64,000 nucleotides of DNA. Origin: Hoplostethus atlanticus. Lineage: Eukaryota; Chordata; Actinopteri; Trachichthyiformes; Trachichthyidae. Positions 25,079 through 37,342 of the stretch are shown here, piece after piece; within the stretch, counting starts at the first letter, position 1; each line of letters starts with the position of its first letter. The position numbers and the translations under genes were made by a program. The stretch lies in assembly GCA_034670405.1 (NCBI GenBank), contig JAXDDX010000087.1:2035001-2099000 (forward strand), given 5' to 3'. The notes beneath the pieces were generated by a model that searched no databases, was not told the origin of the DNA, and saw nothing but the letters and a program-made list of their open reading frames with translations.

Positions 25079-25925
25079 TCAATCATCACACATTTTCTTT
25101 GGAAAGACTGTGCATGCACTGCATAAATTAACCTCATGAATAAACCTGGAAGAAATTCTAAGGTCAGAGTCCCTACAAACTTGCCTTCCAGACCTGCAAA
25201 GCTCCTTAACCAGAACACAGCTCATTTGTGCATTACAATTTATATGGTTAAATGCCACAATGCTCAGGATCTTGCATAATGTGCCATCAGCTAACTCTGA
25301 GCCTTTTGTTATTTTCTGAGTGATAAAGTACACTGTCGACAAGAAAACGATCATAATATAGACATTGCTGTACCCTGACACCAAAAAGATCCTCAATAGC
25401 AAGCATGTGCCGTAATGGTATGTTCACTGGATGCGGATTGACAAAAACCCTAACATTCTCTGACAGTTGTGATGATTTAGCAGTCTCTGAACTGCTGTTC
25501 TGCATATCATAGAATAGTTCTTTGACGGTATTTTTGGCATTTTTCATGTAGTTGTCTGCCTTGTTTTTGAGATCTCTCCATTTGAGGAATCTGTTGACAA
25601 TCAGACCTTAGACATGTGTGGTTCCATTAAAGAACTTCGAGAGGGTGCCATTAAAAGACTCAAATGAAAATGTGGATGTGGCCCACAGAGGTCCCCAGTT
25701 TCTCACACTTGCAGAAATGTGTGTCACCAAGTGCACATTAAAAGTAATGTTTTCCCTGCCATACAACTTCTCAAACTCCATTACAAATTTCTTCAGTGCC
25801 TTCTCTGCATTGTTAATAACTAGTTGGATCTTTTCCTGAAGCAGAGTATAAATACCAAAAGCAAGAAGGAAAAGGATGGTTCCAGTATTTCTTGGAAAGA
25901 ACACCAGACAGCACTGGTAAAGCAT
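25079..25925 (-). pseudogene. CACTA/EnSpm-like transposase C-terminal fragment (DUF4218-like)
   Basis: Read on the minus strand, the frame at 25925-25608 contains NNAEKALKKFVMEFEKLYG, then FNVHLVTHISASVRNWGPLW and FSFESFNGTLSKFFNGT. This is the signature of the DUF4218 region at the C-terminal end of TNP2-type CACTA transposases. Further minus-strand frames at 25547-25287 and 25402-25079 appear to continue it in other frames. The catalytic N-terminal part is absent and the frames are disjointed, so this is a dead fragment. Confidence 0.55.
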
Positions 25926-26616
25926 AGAACAAAAGAAAACATCTTCATTCAGATGCTTTCCAATATTTTCGTTATTTTACAGAACATGGGACTCTAATTA
26001 ACTCTACTGGAGGCTGGATAGCTAGCAACTGCTTATCAATTATTTCAGTTTTTGTGCCAATGTACCATGGTTTATCATGTATAGTATAAAAGTATAAAAG
26101 TTTATTTGTGCATAGGAGATGCAGCCCCACCCGCCGCCATGCAAGTAGACAAGTGAAGGATTATGGCTTTGTCTTGAGCTGACCGGCCACCTAGGGTAGC
26201 TTTTGTTAGTTGGTGTTAATGTTCGTTCAGGTTATTATCTGCTGGCCCATTTTAACAACCTTTTTTAATGCCTTTTCTTTTGTTTGTTTTCCCATATATT
26301 TGTCCTTACAGATGTGTACAAAGATTTAATTGTCAAAAGAGATGCTTTCAAGAGAGGAGAAGACATCTGGAAGACAAATACACGGAGAGGGCAAGAAACT
26401 GCTGAGGCTGTGAAAGTATGTTTTGATTATTTTACCAATTCAGGAGCATCATTAATGCACTATTATTCTTAAAAAGACAAAATTTCACTAATCATGATTT
26501 GCCTGTTTGCTTTATATATAATGTGTTGTTTTCAGATCACAAGTGCATCCCAAAAGGCAGCTGCTATTGCAATGGGAGACAAACTTAAAAGAGTTCTTCA
26601 GACCCTACGCAGAAAA

Positions 26617-27001
26617 CTATGGAAGCCCAGAACCGCCATAATAAAAAATAAATAAATGAATAAATAAATGACTCAATAAATTAATTAATACTTAAATAAA
26701 TAAATATAAATTCAATAAAAATGCAAAAATAAATATATGTACACATAAATAAATAAATGTATAAATGAAATTAATGAATAAATGGGTATTTATGCATTTA
26801 TTTATTTCACTATTTATTTATTTCCTTAATCATTCATTTTTGTACTCATTTATTCCCCTATTTATTCATTTCCTTTAGCATTCATTTCTGTATTTATTCA
26901 TGACCATATTTATTTATTTCTTGATTTATTTTATTTCTGTATATATTTATTTCCAGATTTATTTATTTATTGATTTCTTCGTCCATATGATAATGAGGGG
27001 G
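26617..27001 (+). repeat. Left terminal inverted repeat of the HECT/integrase element
   Basis: The outer end is CTATGGAAGCCC and the inner end is CATATGATAATGAGGGGG. It pairs with 36959-37342. The HECT gene start codon follows 115 bases inside. Confidence 0.9.
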
Positions 27002-27115
27002 TGTGGCTTTCACATTCAGCCACAGCAATCAAGCCCAGAGTGGGTGAATAGGCTGAAGCGCAGCCAGGACAGCTAGCTAGTAGCTAGGCGCGTGCTGAGA
27101 ACACGGTAAGAGAAG

Positions 27116-30100
27116 ATGTCGGACTCGGAACGTCGTTCTGTTTCTCAGTTATTGAGAGAGGCAGCTACTCGTCTCGAAAACATGGAGCCATTGAGTAAGT
27201 ATCTTTGTCTGGAAATATATATCCGAAAGATTATTGCTTGTTGGTTGAAGATGATTTGATTTCTTTTGTATTTGTGGCGCACACAGCATCGAGTTCAACA
27301 GCTAGCAGTAGCAGTAGCAGTTCAGCTTCACGGGGCACACACCCAGTTGATGGTAAGCTAATGCAGGGTGATTGTAGTTTTATTTGTTTCAATTCGTTTT
27401 TATTTATGTTTTATTTACAACGCTACTTTATCTTTTACAACCACCAGATACTTGGGAGCTTCTTCTATTCACAAAAGCGTGGCCTGAATAATCCGCATAT
27501 TGCGAACGTTACCTAGTGGCCATTGCAATTGCTAAAATGAAAAAGGGCGCAAAAATGATTGTGTGCCTCTCTGCAGTTTGAATGAAAGTGGCTGTATTTT
27601 CCTCTTTCTAGCTCAAGTTTCTAGGCTATTTGCTGCTTATCAGCCGAGATCGAGGCGCCACCCACCACAACCCAGACCAAACATGTCCACATATACGCAC
27701 GCATTTTGCTGCCTCGGTCGGAAAGACCGGACTACTGTGCCAAGTAGGGTCGGCAAAGAAGAGCTACAGAGGGTGGGGTTGGGTGACAGGTGCATGACCT
27801 TTCGAGGTATGTCATTGCACAGCGCACATCATACTCAAAGTGTAGTTTAACCTAAGTGGAACATATAGGACATATCGATGATGAAGATCACAGAAATTCA
27901 GCATGTACGAATAAATAGGTTGTTAGAGGCACACAGGATGCCCAAGAGGTCGACGAGGCAAGTCAAGCAGGCGGACGCCTACAGACAAGCATGCACAGGC
28001 AGAGGGCAGCAGCTAAGAAAGTCTGCTACATTGGCTGATTCTAAAACCAGTCCCACCAGGATTTCGCGGAGTTTTTTTCTGATTATTGCGGCCCAAAATG
28101 ATTGAATTTGCAGCGGCTTTTATCAAAAGTTGCGATGCAATTTGTGATATTTTTCGTGTTATCTTGTGGTAAAACAACAGGAATTGATGAAAATTTCGGC
28201 CCCCCCTGTCAGGTCTGTCAGTGCTGCCAGTTTGACACAGACAAGGAGAGAGAGGTCCAGAGCGGAGAACGCACATCTAACTAGTCACCGGCCTGTTAGC
28301 AGCAAATCAACTTGAACAGTTTATAAAATGATTACGCTACACCGCGGCGCGGCCCGTCCAACCGGCCCAAAGACCCACCGGCCCACCGGGATTCGTCACG
28401 GTTGTCCCGATTGGCCACTCCGGCATTGTCCTTGTGTGTGTAACCATATCAAAGGCTCAGGATAACAAGAAAATAAATGGTGCAAATTGCATATTTAAAT
28501 AAAAAACAACCCCCCGAACACGTAGGAGTGTTGATGTGGAAGCATTGTGTCAATTTGACCGTTTTATGCGGAATATTGCGGGGTTTTGGCAAAATTTCAA
28601 GCTCTTGCAAGTATTGGCAATTAGTTGAACTTGCGTTAATTCTTGCGATCGCAACATCCTGGAGGGACTGTAAAACCAGACACTAAAATGCTCAGTCCTC
28701 CTGCCCTCACAAGCGCAGTCTCTTGAGGTTACTTCATAGTTCAGGCTCTGATTTAATGTATTGTTTTATTTTGCACAGGTAACCAAGAAAGTCCTGCAGA
28801 GTTTGTGGAGTTCATCCACAATGCCTTCCCCAAATTGAGAGATGGTGGGGGGTTTGAGCTTTTGAAAATCTCTGGAACCACAAAGAACCGTAACCTCATG
28901 CTCATTCCCTGCCCCAATCATGGTTACACCATAGGCTATTTGAAGGAGCCTGCAACCATGATTAATCATGCAACGCTTTACATCCACCCCCTCCAAAGAA
29001 ACTTGAGTTTCGACCATGTAAGACTAGATTTCTCATTTTATGCATGTTAATTAATATTTTTGGGATCATGTGATAACATTTACTAATCCATCATGTAAAT
29101 ATAGAGAGTGTTGCATTATATCCACAATAATTCCTGTAAAGGTTAACTGATTTGTTATAAATGTTAAATCCACTATTATCCAAATGTAAAGATTCCAATT
29201 TAAGTGTCATCCACCCACCTCCCAGTTGTTTAATTTTTATGTTGTCTTTACGGATAGGTACTGGATGTTGGGCCAAGTGGTCATACTGGACCCCAGGTGC
29301 CATGTCTGATTTGTGGAGAGGAATTTCTTTTTTCACAAATCAGAAGACACAATGAGGCATGTTCAAGGTACTGCTTTTAATGTAAAAACAACTGTTTGGG
29401 AAGTTGTTTCACAGCATGCTGGTTTTATTTATTTTATTAATTGAGAGACAATAATTTCTTCAGTGAGGATCCACTCATAATATATAATTCCTATCTTGCA
29501 AATCAACAGAGGTCTGCAGTAAATTCATAATTTGTATTATTTTTAGATGTGGAAGCCAGAGTGGGTTTTTTTAGAGACGCCAAACAGTTGTTCTGTCGTG
29601 GTTAAATGTTGCTGTATCCCTTTCGTTGTTTTATATAGAAAATCTAATAGACTATATAAGTACAACAATCCATTTAAAAAGAAGCCTGGGTGCTGGGTGT
29701 GGAGAGCCCTGAAATTATTTCCCATTATCAAAAGCCCTGTCCGGATGGGATTAGTATTGTCCGACAATGTTGGTAATGTCTTTTTGATCATAGCATTTCA
29801 GGGTTTTTAATTGTCGATCCTCACGAAATAAGACACTGGTATGACTATGATATTTCTCTGTTTAGATATAACTATAAGTTATAACAACTCTTCTCAAGTC
29901 AATCACAGGGTGAAAGGGAGAGTCAGGGTGCAGCTGTCCCTAGAAACAGTGTCCCAAGTGCCTCCACCTCTCAGCATCCTGTTGTAGATTTGGTGGAGGA
30001 GAGTCTGGAGACAGGTTCAGAAGAGGGTTTGTACTGAACACTAAACACATTAGTTTTAAGGGATGAGTCAGTTTGCACAACTTTTATTAGTATTTCTTCC

Positions 30101-33100
30101 AGTTTCAAATTCAGTAGTGTTTTTACATAATCAAATATTTAATAGAGTTACCTTTCATGACAAATGTCTTAACGGTGAATGCACTAACTCTCATTTGGTG
30201 ACATAAAGCTGTGGACATGTAATGTTGCATGCTGATGATTTTGTATTCTCTTTCAACAGCAAGTACATCTGACAAGGTGGCTCCTGTAGAGGAATGCACA
30301 GTTGATGGTAAGCTAATATGCAAAGAACGAATTATAAAGAGGATAGTAGGACATAGGTCACTTAGATGAAATGGGATCTAAGCATGATAGTGTACACCTC
30401 TGCATTTTGAATGAAAGTGGCAGTTAAGAATTAAGTAGTGCTGTGGCCATGTAATGCAACACTTTGATAATTTGTCTTGCCAATATCAACAGCAAATTCA
30501 TATGGCACTTATTCATCAATGGGTCCAGCATCTAGTTTTAATAGTATATTTTACACATCACAGATGATCCATTGAATGATTCATTTGCATTTTGTTTACA
30601 ACTAAGATGATCTTTTTAAGGTATGAATATATCTCTCTGAGTTATGTATGTTGCCATTCTTTATTTCTATTAAGCGTGGGTTACAGAACCAGACCCGGTC
30701 AAGGCAGCTGAAATCTTCACACAAAAGACACTGCATGCCAACCAGGACAAAGACCAGCTGATGTTCACCCTTAGTTTGAGGGATACCCCTGTAGAGAGGA
30801 ACAGGGCCATCATACAGTTTTATAAGAGGCCACGGGTGGAGTGGGCAAATCCACTGCATTGTAAACTGACCGGTAAAGATCTCAATTACTTCTCAAAATA
30901 CACTGGGCCATAAAGTATACTGATTGAATTCTAACATCTTAGATTTGAATATTGTGCTATTTTAGAATGTGTTAGTTATAGTTTCACTTAGACTCATTGT
31001 AGAGCAGCGTCCTCAGCAATGACATTCAATGGCTAGGTTTGGTAAATCGACTTATTTTAAATATTTAATTTTACAAGGTGACTCTGCCATTGGTGAGGGG
31101 GTGAGCAGACATGTGCTCTCCACAGTGATGGAATGTGTCCAATATGGGTTCCTTCTTGATGACGAGAAAGGTATGCATTTACTACAGGCTTGCCGTTTAT
31201 GTTAAATTGTTTTTGAGTTCTTTTGTTTCTGGCCAATCAAAATTAAATCTATTTCCTCTCAGGAGTGAAGACCTTGCTTTTCGAGGGAGAGCGGGACCAT
31301 CTCGTTCCCTCATCGTCACAGGCACTTGTGGAGAGTGACATGTTTGTGGTTGCTGGGCGCATGATTGGCCACTGTTTTTTAAATGGTGGCCCACGTCTTA
31401 ATGGTCTGAGCCCCGCAATCACACATGTTCTGTTTGGGGGAGAGCCAGAGATGGCAACAATAACAGTGTCCGACTGCGTGGACCAAGATGTCCGGGATGT
31501 CGTCCAATTGGTTTGGAGAAAAATATTTTTTTTATTTTTCTACGTCTTTAACAATATGTGTGTTTTATTGTGCTTTTCTGCATTATATTAACAAAGCTCA
31601 AGCTATTATTAACGACACAATATAATAGTACAATAATAAATACATGCATAACAATCCCTGGAACAATTGGGCAATAATTTACTGCATCAAACAGAGATGG
31701 TCCAGACACATGCGAGATTTACGTAGTCTTGTTTGTCTTCACCTTATGAAATAATTGTGTTTGTATTTGATCTTACTTGCTGTACTACATTCTAAATAAT
31801 TAAAGGTAAATTTACATTGTTGTCTCTGTTGATGTCATTGATCAGTTGGAAGGAACCCAGGACCTTTCTGAGGACCAGAAATCCCAGGTCCTCTCTGTCA
31901 GCCTGCCCTGGGACCTGCCTGGTGTCACATTGGATAACAGGTGGTGGCTGAAGGAGAAAATCCTTCTCTATGCTGTAAGTTTTTCTTTCTTTCTTTCTTC
32001 CTGTATTAGTGTGGAATAATTTATTGTATTGTATATTGTATTTCCATATACCCTGGATGCACGCTTCATTATCTTTACTGTATGGATTGTTAATGGAAGG
32101 CCTGCCTTGTGAAGAGACAGAGGAAAGTCCTTCACCCATGTTCCTGATCAGAAGCCTCTCACACAGAACAGATTGTTCAGACTAGCGGTTAACATGACCT
32201 TGTAGATGTTTAGAAACTAGCCCCCTTGTCCTCCCTTTGTTTTATAATCTCTGTTCAGACATTTCTCAGAGATCTGCAGACCCTACCTTCTGTGTGTACC
32301 TCTCTCCTGAGATCAGCTTTTTAAAAATTAAATATACTTAAGTAAATCACGACTTGACTTGACTGAATCTTCAGTTAAACATTTTTATTCAACAATTAGT
32401 ACAGAACATGTAAGGGAGGGTTTGTTGTGGAAATCAACAATATTGTCAGACTCATCCTCTCAGGGAAGTCAGAATCTGCCTCTGACAGAAACTACCTTCC
32501 CTAGATTGATTTTTGAGTTTGCAAGAATATTAGGCCATGAAAAAAGGGAAATGGGATGTTCCCATGCTTTGTGATTAAATAATTGGTACATAGTGGTTAC
32601 ATGGTTATAGTGATCGCCACTGATTCACCTGGCTTTTTAATGCATAGCTTTTGTTGCCTATCGAAACAAATAATCTGAAAAGTTTAAATCTGTTTGAAAC
32701 CATTACGTTACTTTCGATAGCCCATCAAAGTAGGTGCTTTTCTTTTGTAATATTTCACAGGTGCTCAGAAGGACGAAGATGCAGGTGAAACAAATCAGGA
32801 GAGGCCTGAAAGACACCGGTATCTTGGAGCTTTTCAGCTCCAGGCCTGACACTGCGCCGGTGTTATTTCCAAGGGCCTGTGACACAGAGATAACACCACA
32901 AGTAACTTGACACAGCATTACAGAGGATTATTTTTCTGTTTTATTATATAGCTTAGTATATAAACTTGGCCATGTTTCTAGTTCCAATGTTGATTTTGGT
33001 GACCGACAGCCTGCCCTATTACATTTGCAATGTTTGGCCCCATTTATAACTGTAAGATCATCATTTACACACAGCTCGCTGTACTTATAAAGTATATTGA

Positions 33101-33720
33101 TAACACATATTTAGTAAGAAGCTTAGCTGTTAATGTGAATGCAGGCAACTTAATTAGTGAATCCATTTATTTTCCAGATGATTCTGGACAAGATTATCTG
33201 GCCAAGGGAAGAGGACATTGATGAGGAAGTCCTCACCCTGGCGGACCTATGCAGAGCCCTAAGTTTCCTCCGGAAATTTATAGAAACTGGTATGACTATT
33301 TTTCCTGTGTTTTATGCACTAATAACCTTACCTTGAGTCTTTACAGGAACATAACATTTTTTGCAACAAATTATTTCCAACTTCATGTTTCATTACTCAA
33401 TAGGGGTGTTTTTTGGAGTATGTCTCTATGCAGTGTTCCATGTTGATGTGCTCTGGAGAAACAAGAGTGGCTAAACCCGTTTTTGGTTGGGGTCTTCTTT
33501 AGGTTCTACAGGGGTCCTGAAAAATCTGGTGACATTCTGGACTGGCTGGGATGTCCTTCCCCCACACCTGGAGGTGGAGGTTGTGGACTGTACCCTACCA
33601 CAATCCTCTACATGCTTTTTTACCTTGAGACTCTCCAAAAGTCCAGAAAATTATGAGGAGTTTAAACAAGGTATCATGGCAAGCATCTCCTCCTCCTACT
33701 CTGGGTTTGGGCAGTTGTGA
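27116..33720 (+). CDS. Transposon-encoded HECT-type E3 ubiquitin ligase with a CCHC zinc finger, 14 exons, 667 residues
   Basis: Exons: 27116-27194, 27287-27352, 27612-27806, 28779-29017, 29258-29367, 29899-30026, 30260-30307, 30675-30872, 31078-31170, 31263-31510, 31846-31974, 32761-32901, 33178-33289, 33503-33720. The total is 2004 bases with every phase matching. The N-terminal part is Ser-rich. A CLICGEEF...RRHNEAC segment (Cys209, Cys212, His224, Cys228) looks like a UBZ-type ubiquitin-binding or CCHC finger. From about residue 288 the sequence resembles the degenerate HECT domain of G2E3-like proteins: KDQLMFTLSLRDTPVERNRA, GDSAIGEGVSRHVLS, LFEGERDHLVPS and AGRMIGHC. The likely catalytic cysteine is Cys633 in QSSTCFFTLRLSKSPENYEEF, matching the HECT TCF pattern close to the C-terminus. 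A ligase could modify host or transposase proteins; this role is inference. The exon 6 acceptor was chosen to keep the frame. Confidence 0.75.
28048..28670. mobile_element. Non-autonomous DNA transposon (MITE) nested in HECT gene intron 3
   Basis: The ends CAGTCCCACCAGGATTTCGCG and ATCCTGGAGGGACTG are inverted repeats. The 6-base sequence TAAAAC flanks both sides as a target duplication. The interior has further inverted similarity (GCGG..AAAA type). There is no coding capacity. Confidence 0.75.
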
Positions 33721-33892
33721 GCCAGACAAAGTATGTTTTTTGTGATTTTGTTTTATTTGCTTTTGAGGTAACAATGTTACAGAAACAATTTTGGTAAATA
33801 AAAAAACATATTGGAATATTGCCTGTTTTACATTCACTGTGATGTATAGTGAGTGACCACAAAAATAAATCACATTTCCAGGTCTCTGGCTT

Positions 33893-36800
33893 TTAAAGCT
33901 CTCCTATTAAATCAGTTAATATGGTAACTGTCTCACTGTACACATGTAACACATTTGAAAAAGAACCCCGTGGATCTGGCAATCTCTGCACTTCCACTTC
34001 AGTCAGTGGCCGTGGAAGCTGAACCTCAGGGACTGTGACTCCTTCTTGATGGTGACCATTTGGACCGTCCCAGTCAATGCCATACTCCATGTCAACCTAA
34101 TATGAGATTTAACATTTAAATATGGTGAGCATATCATTTTAAAAGCATATACTAACCAGTAAAATAGAACATTTTTGAAGTATTTTGGTAATAGTGTGCT
34201 CCTACATTATGGCCAGTGAAAGGATATGCATGAAAATTAATAAACTACAACAGGTCATTTGAAATACTCTCTGATGTAACAATGTGATAAGGGGATGTAT
34301 ACACCTCATATAATGATTAGTTGATACATGAAGACAATGCTTGGCACTCTTGATTAGTGCGTCCAGCTATATTTATACTTCTCTAGAAATTTGGTGCGAT
34401 ATCCATTATGTGAGGTTAGAAGTTTACTTCCTACATTGTTTCAAGTACAAACCTGGAGGGGGTCTTGAGAACCCTCACACTGGTTCTGAGTCCACAGCTG
34501 AAGCGGTGACTGATTCCCCTCAGTGCGTAACCGATGGTGGTTCCAGCCATCTTTGAAAAACTGCAAGTGCCTCTGAAGTTGGGGAAGAGCGCTCCAGTGC
34601 AGTGCATACATGTGGATCTCTTCATCTGGGTTGAGAAGACCCTCCCTCTCCAGGTTGCAGAAATACGTATAGAAGAGGTCCAACACTCCCCCAAATACAT
34701 CCCTCCACAATCTTTCTATCCTGGATAGAGAGACAATGAGCATGTAAGCAGGAGGTAGAGTGCTAACAACTCTTTAACAACTCACTTATTTTGGTCCTGA
34801 AGCATGTTTAGTCAATCTTCTATTTAAGCTGCCTACCCCTGGAAACTTCTTTTTAGTTGGATGCTGCCAAGATCAATTGCTTGAGAACATACAAAATGAA
34901 TACAAAGTGATAATACCTCTGGTTGTGAGTACTTCTTCCAGTGAGATGAGAGTTCCTGTCTGGGCCTCTGGTGGACACCATGAAGTGTGCCACTTGAACA
35001 TTTTCTCCCCCTTTGTCAGACCTTACACGTGATGGCACTCCGTAGTTGTTGACGGCTTCAAGGAAGCTGCTCATCACAGTTGAGGCCCGGTTATTGGTAG
35101 CGGCATTAAGGAACACAATTAGACGGCTAAAGCCGTCAATGCCACCATGAACAACAAATCGCCACCTGTAATTTAAGAAATTGTGAAGTGTTAATGCAAT
35201 ATGCATGCCATCTCCTTTGTCTCTCGAATGTAAAAGAAAAAGAAGCTGCACTCTAATCAATGAAAATCTTGATTGATTTAGATTTGGCTTGAAAAGGTTG
35301 GTGACCACTGTGTAATTGTGTGTGCTCAAGTGTAGGTTATGTTTGGTTCTTAGATGGATTAACCACCAAAGTGTGTGAGCAACTAATGATGAGGATTGAT
35401 CTATCAAAATATGCCATTGTGTAATTTTTCATATCATTTTTTGTCTGAAGTGGTGTAGCATAACTTTCATGAAATGTAGGCTATATGTTATTTTCCATGT
35501 GATTATTTTTTGGATCCTGAAGTGGCTTTAGGTCAGGTAAAGAGGGGAAACTGATGAAGCTCCTAGGCCTTTGACATCATGGGCCTGCATACAAACAAAA
35601 GGTATTGTAAGGTTTTTGATTGCATTGAACTATATCGTTCACAAATGCACAGCCTTACCTTATAAGTTTATGGTTGCCATCTATATGCCACAAACTGTTG
35701 GGAGCTGGCACAGAATATCTTCTGCGTCTCAATGTCTGCAGCTGGAGAGTGCGCACCCTTACTCCTTCTGGGTCTATGCGATGCATAGATTCTTGCACTC
35801 TACGTCCTTTATAAAAGCAGGGTAAGCTACGTTTATTGTGGTTACTAAAAAGTTGTTTCAGAAAGAATGCATTTTGATGGACAAGCCTACATTATATAAC
35901 CTATATTATATAAAAGGGCATTGCTCTTCCCCATTGCACATACTAAAACAAAATCTACTAAGTAATGCCTACAGCAGAGCCATTGTCAACTCATTACTTA
36001 AACCACATAGATTACACACAAGTAATTCACTTACTTTGAATCCGTACACCTCGAGCGTTGAGATGGCCCAGCATCATTCGGTATCCTGTATTAGGATGAT
36101 GGCTGAGGATCTCGCGCACCATTGCATCCAACTCTCCATCCCCTATGCTGTTTAAGTCAGACACCCTTTTGAAAAAGATTACAGCAATGTGGTCAGTTGT
36201 AAACAAACTTTGTGAGCACTTCATTAACCAAGGAATGTAATTTATTGGCCCAGACTTGAGTTGTGTGTCACGGGCTGAACTTTTCCTTATGTGTTTATTA
36301 TTACATATTGTGTCGGCTATTTTGATTTACCATGACAGCTTTTATTTTAGGAAAGGAACAGAGGTGAAAGGTTTTGGGACGTAGCTAACTTACTCCGAGT
36401 AAACTAATTTACTCAATAGGTGGCGAGTTGCCAAAAGATCTGACTCACCGTATGCCATGCTCTGCCATTCGACGGTGGACGGTTCTCTCACCAACCCCAA
36501 AAAGAGCAGCAATGTTGCGGACATGCAAACCTGCTAATAAATAACTTTTCACAGCTTCCACGGGGAGTACGACACAGGGGCGTCCAACTAACGTGGCGTT
36601 ATCGGCATTTTGGAGCGAAAGATTCAGGCGATGAGCCACTTCTTCCAAATTGTTCAACACTTCAGGGTCAACCTCTGTGTTCGTTGATGCAAATAAGTGG
36701 AACAAATTGTTTGTCAAAGCATCCACACGAAACAGCAGGTAATCGGAACTGACATTTTCATTTTCAGCTATGTCAGCCAAGAGTCTTAAATCTCTGGCTA

Positions 36801-36939
36801 AATCTTGGCTGTACGCAGCCATTTCCAAATTTACTATACCAACGTAGTTAAACAACAGGTGAAGGTCTAGGAGCAAGGCCTGTGCAGTCGATCTAAGCAC
36901 TCTGGTATCGATCAACCAATGGAAATAAGGTGACACCAT
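33893..36939 (-). CDS. Transposon-encoded DDE integrase (rve-like), 6 exons, 496 residues
   Basis: Exons on the minus strand: 36939-36449, 36165-36035, 35806-35659, 35165-34917, 34720-34453, 34096-33893. They total 1491 bases and all phases agree. The N-terminal part has a helix-turn-helix-like segment, [19 protein letters not shown] (about residues 140-158), suited to binding transposon ends. The core has HIDGNHKLI (Asp250), [12 protein letters not shown] (Asp307) and [14 protein letters not shown] (Glu342), an RNase H-fold DDE triad with 34 residues between the last two. The [15 protein letters not shown] and [13 protein letters not shown] style is that of the fish integrase-core family seen in many uncharacterised proteins. 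The start codon lies only 20 bases inside the right inverted repeat, so the repeat probably holds the promoter. A downstream Met (MAAYSQDL, about residue 40) is an alternative start. Confidence 0.8.
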
Positions 36940-36958
36940 GACATAGTGTGATTGACAG

Positions 36959-37342
36959 CCCCCTCATTATCATATGGACCAAGAAATCAAGAAATAAATA
37001 AATCCGGAAATAAATATATACAGAAATAAATAAATGAATAAATAAAGAAATATGGTCATGAATAAATACAGAAATGAATGCTAAAGGAAATAAATAAATA
37101 GGGGAATAAATTAGTGCAAAAATGAATGATTAAGGAAATAAATAAATAGTGAAATAAATAAATGCATAAATACCCATTTATTCATTAATTTCATTTATAC
37201 ATTTATTTATTTATGTGTACATATATTTATTTTTGCATTTTTATTGAATTTATATTTATTTATTTAAGTATTAATTTATTTATTGAGTCATTTATTTATT
37301 CATTTATTTATTTTTTATTATGGCGGTTCTGGGCTTCCATAG
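36959..37342 (-). repeat. Right terminal inverted repeat of the HECT/integrase element
   Basis: Inverted counterpart of 26617-27001, ending GCGGTTCTGGGCTTCCATAG. A few point differences separate the arms, implying fairly recent insertion. Confidence 0.9.

Larger units (their letters stand above)
26617..37342. mobile_element. 10.73 kb DNA transposon with 385-bp inverted repeats carrying HECT ligase and DDE integrase genes
   Basis: The ends are a long inverted repeat starting CTATGGAAGCCCAGAACCGC (left 26617-27001, right 36959-37342). The arms are nearly identical and mostly AT-rich AAATAAAT-type sequence. Inside are two convergent multi-exon genes, HECT ligase (+) and integrase (-), whose stop codons are only about 170 bases apart, with all splice phases consistent. 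Flanking AGAAAAC (left) and AGAAAC (right) look like a target duplication differing by one A. The integrase with D, D, E spacing and a helix-turn-helix is expected to be the mobilising enzyme. A relation to IS3EU-type or other rve-fold eukaryotic transposons is likely but unproven. Confidence 0.8.

Noticed and set aside
30480-30565. Possible extra HECT-gene exon after a CAACAG acceptor
   Set aside because: No proper donor follows, and skipping it keeps the frame and phase between exons 7 and 8.
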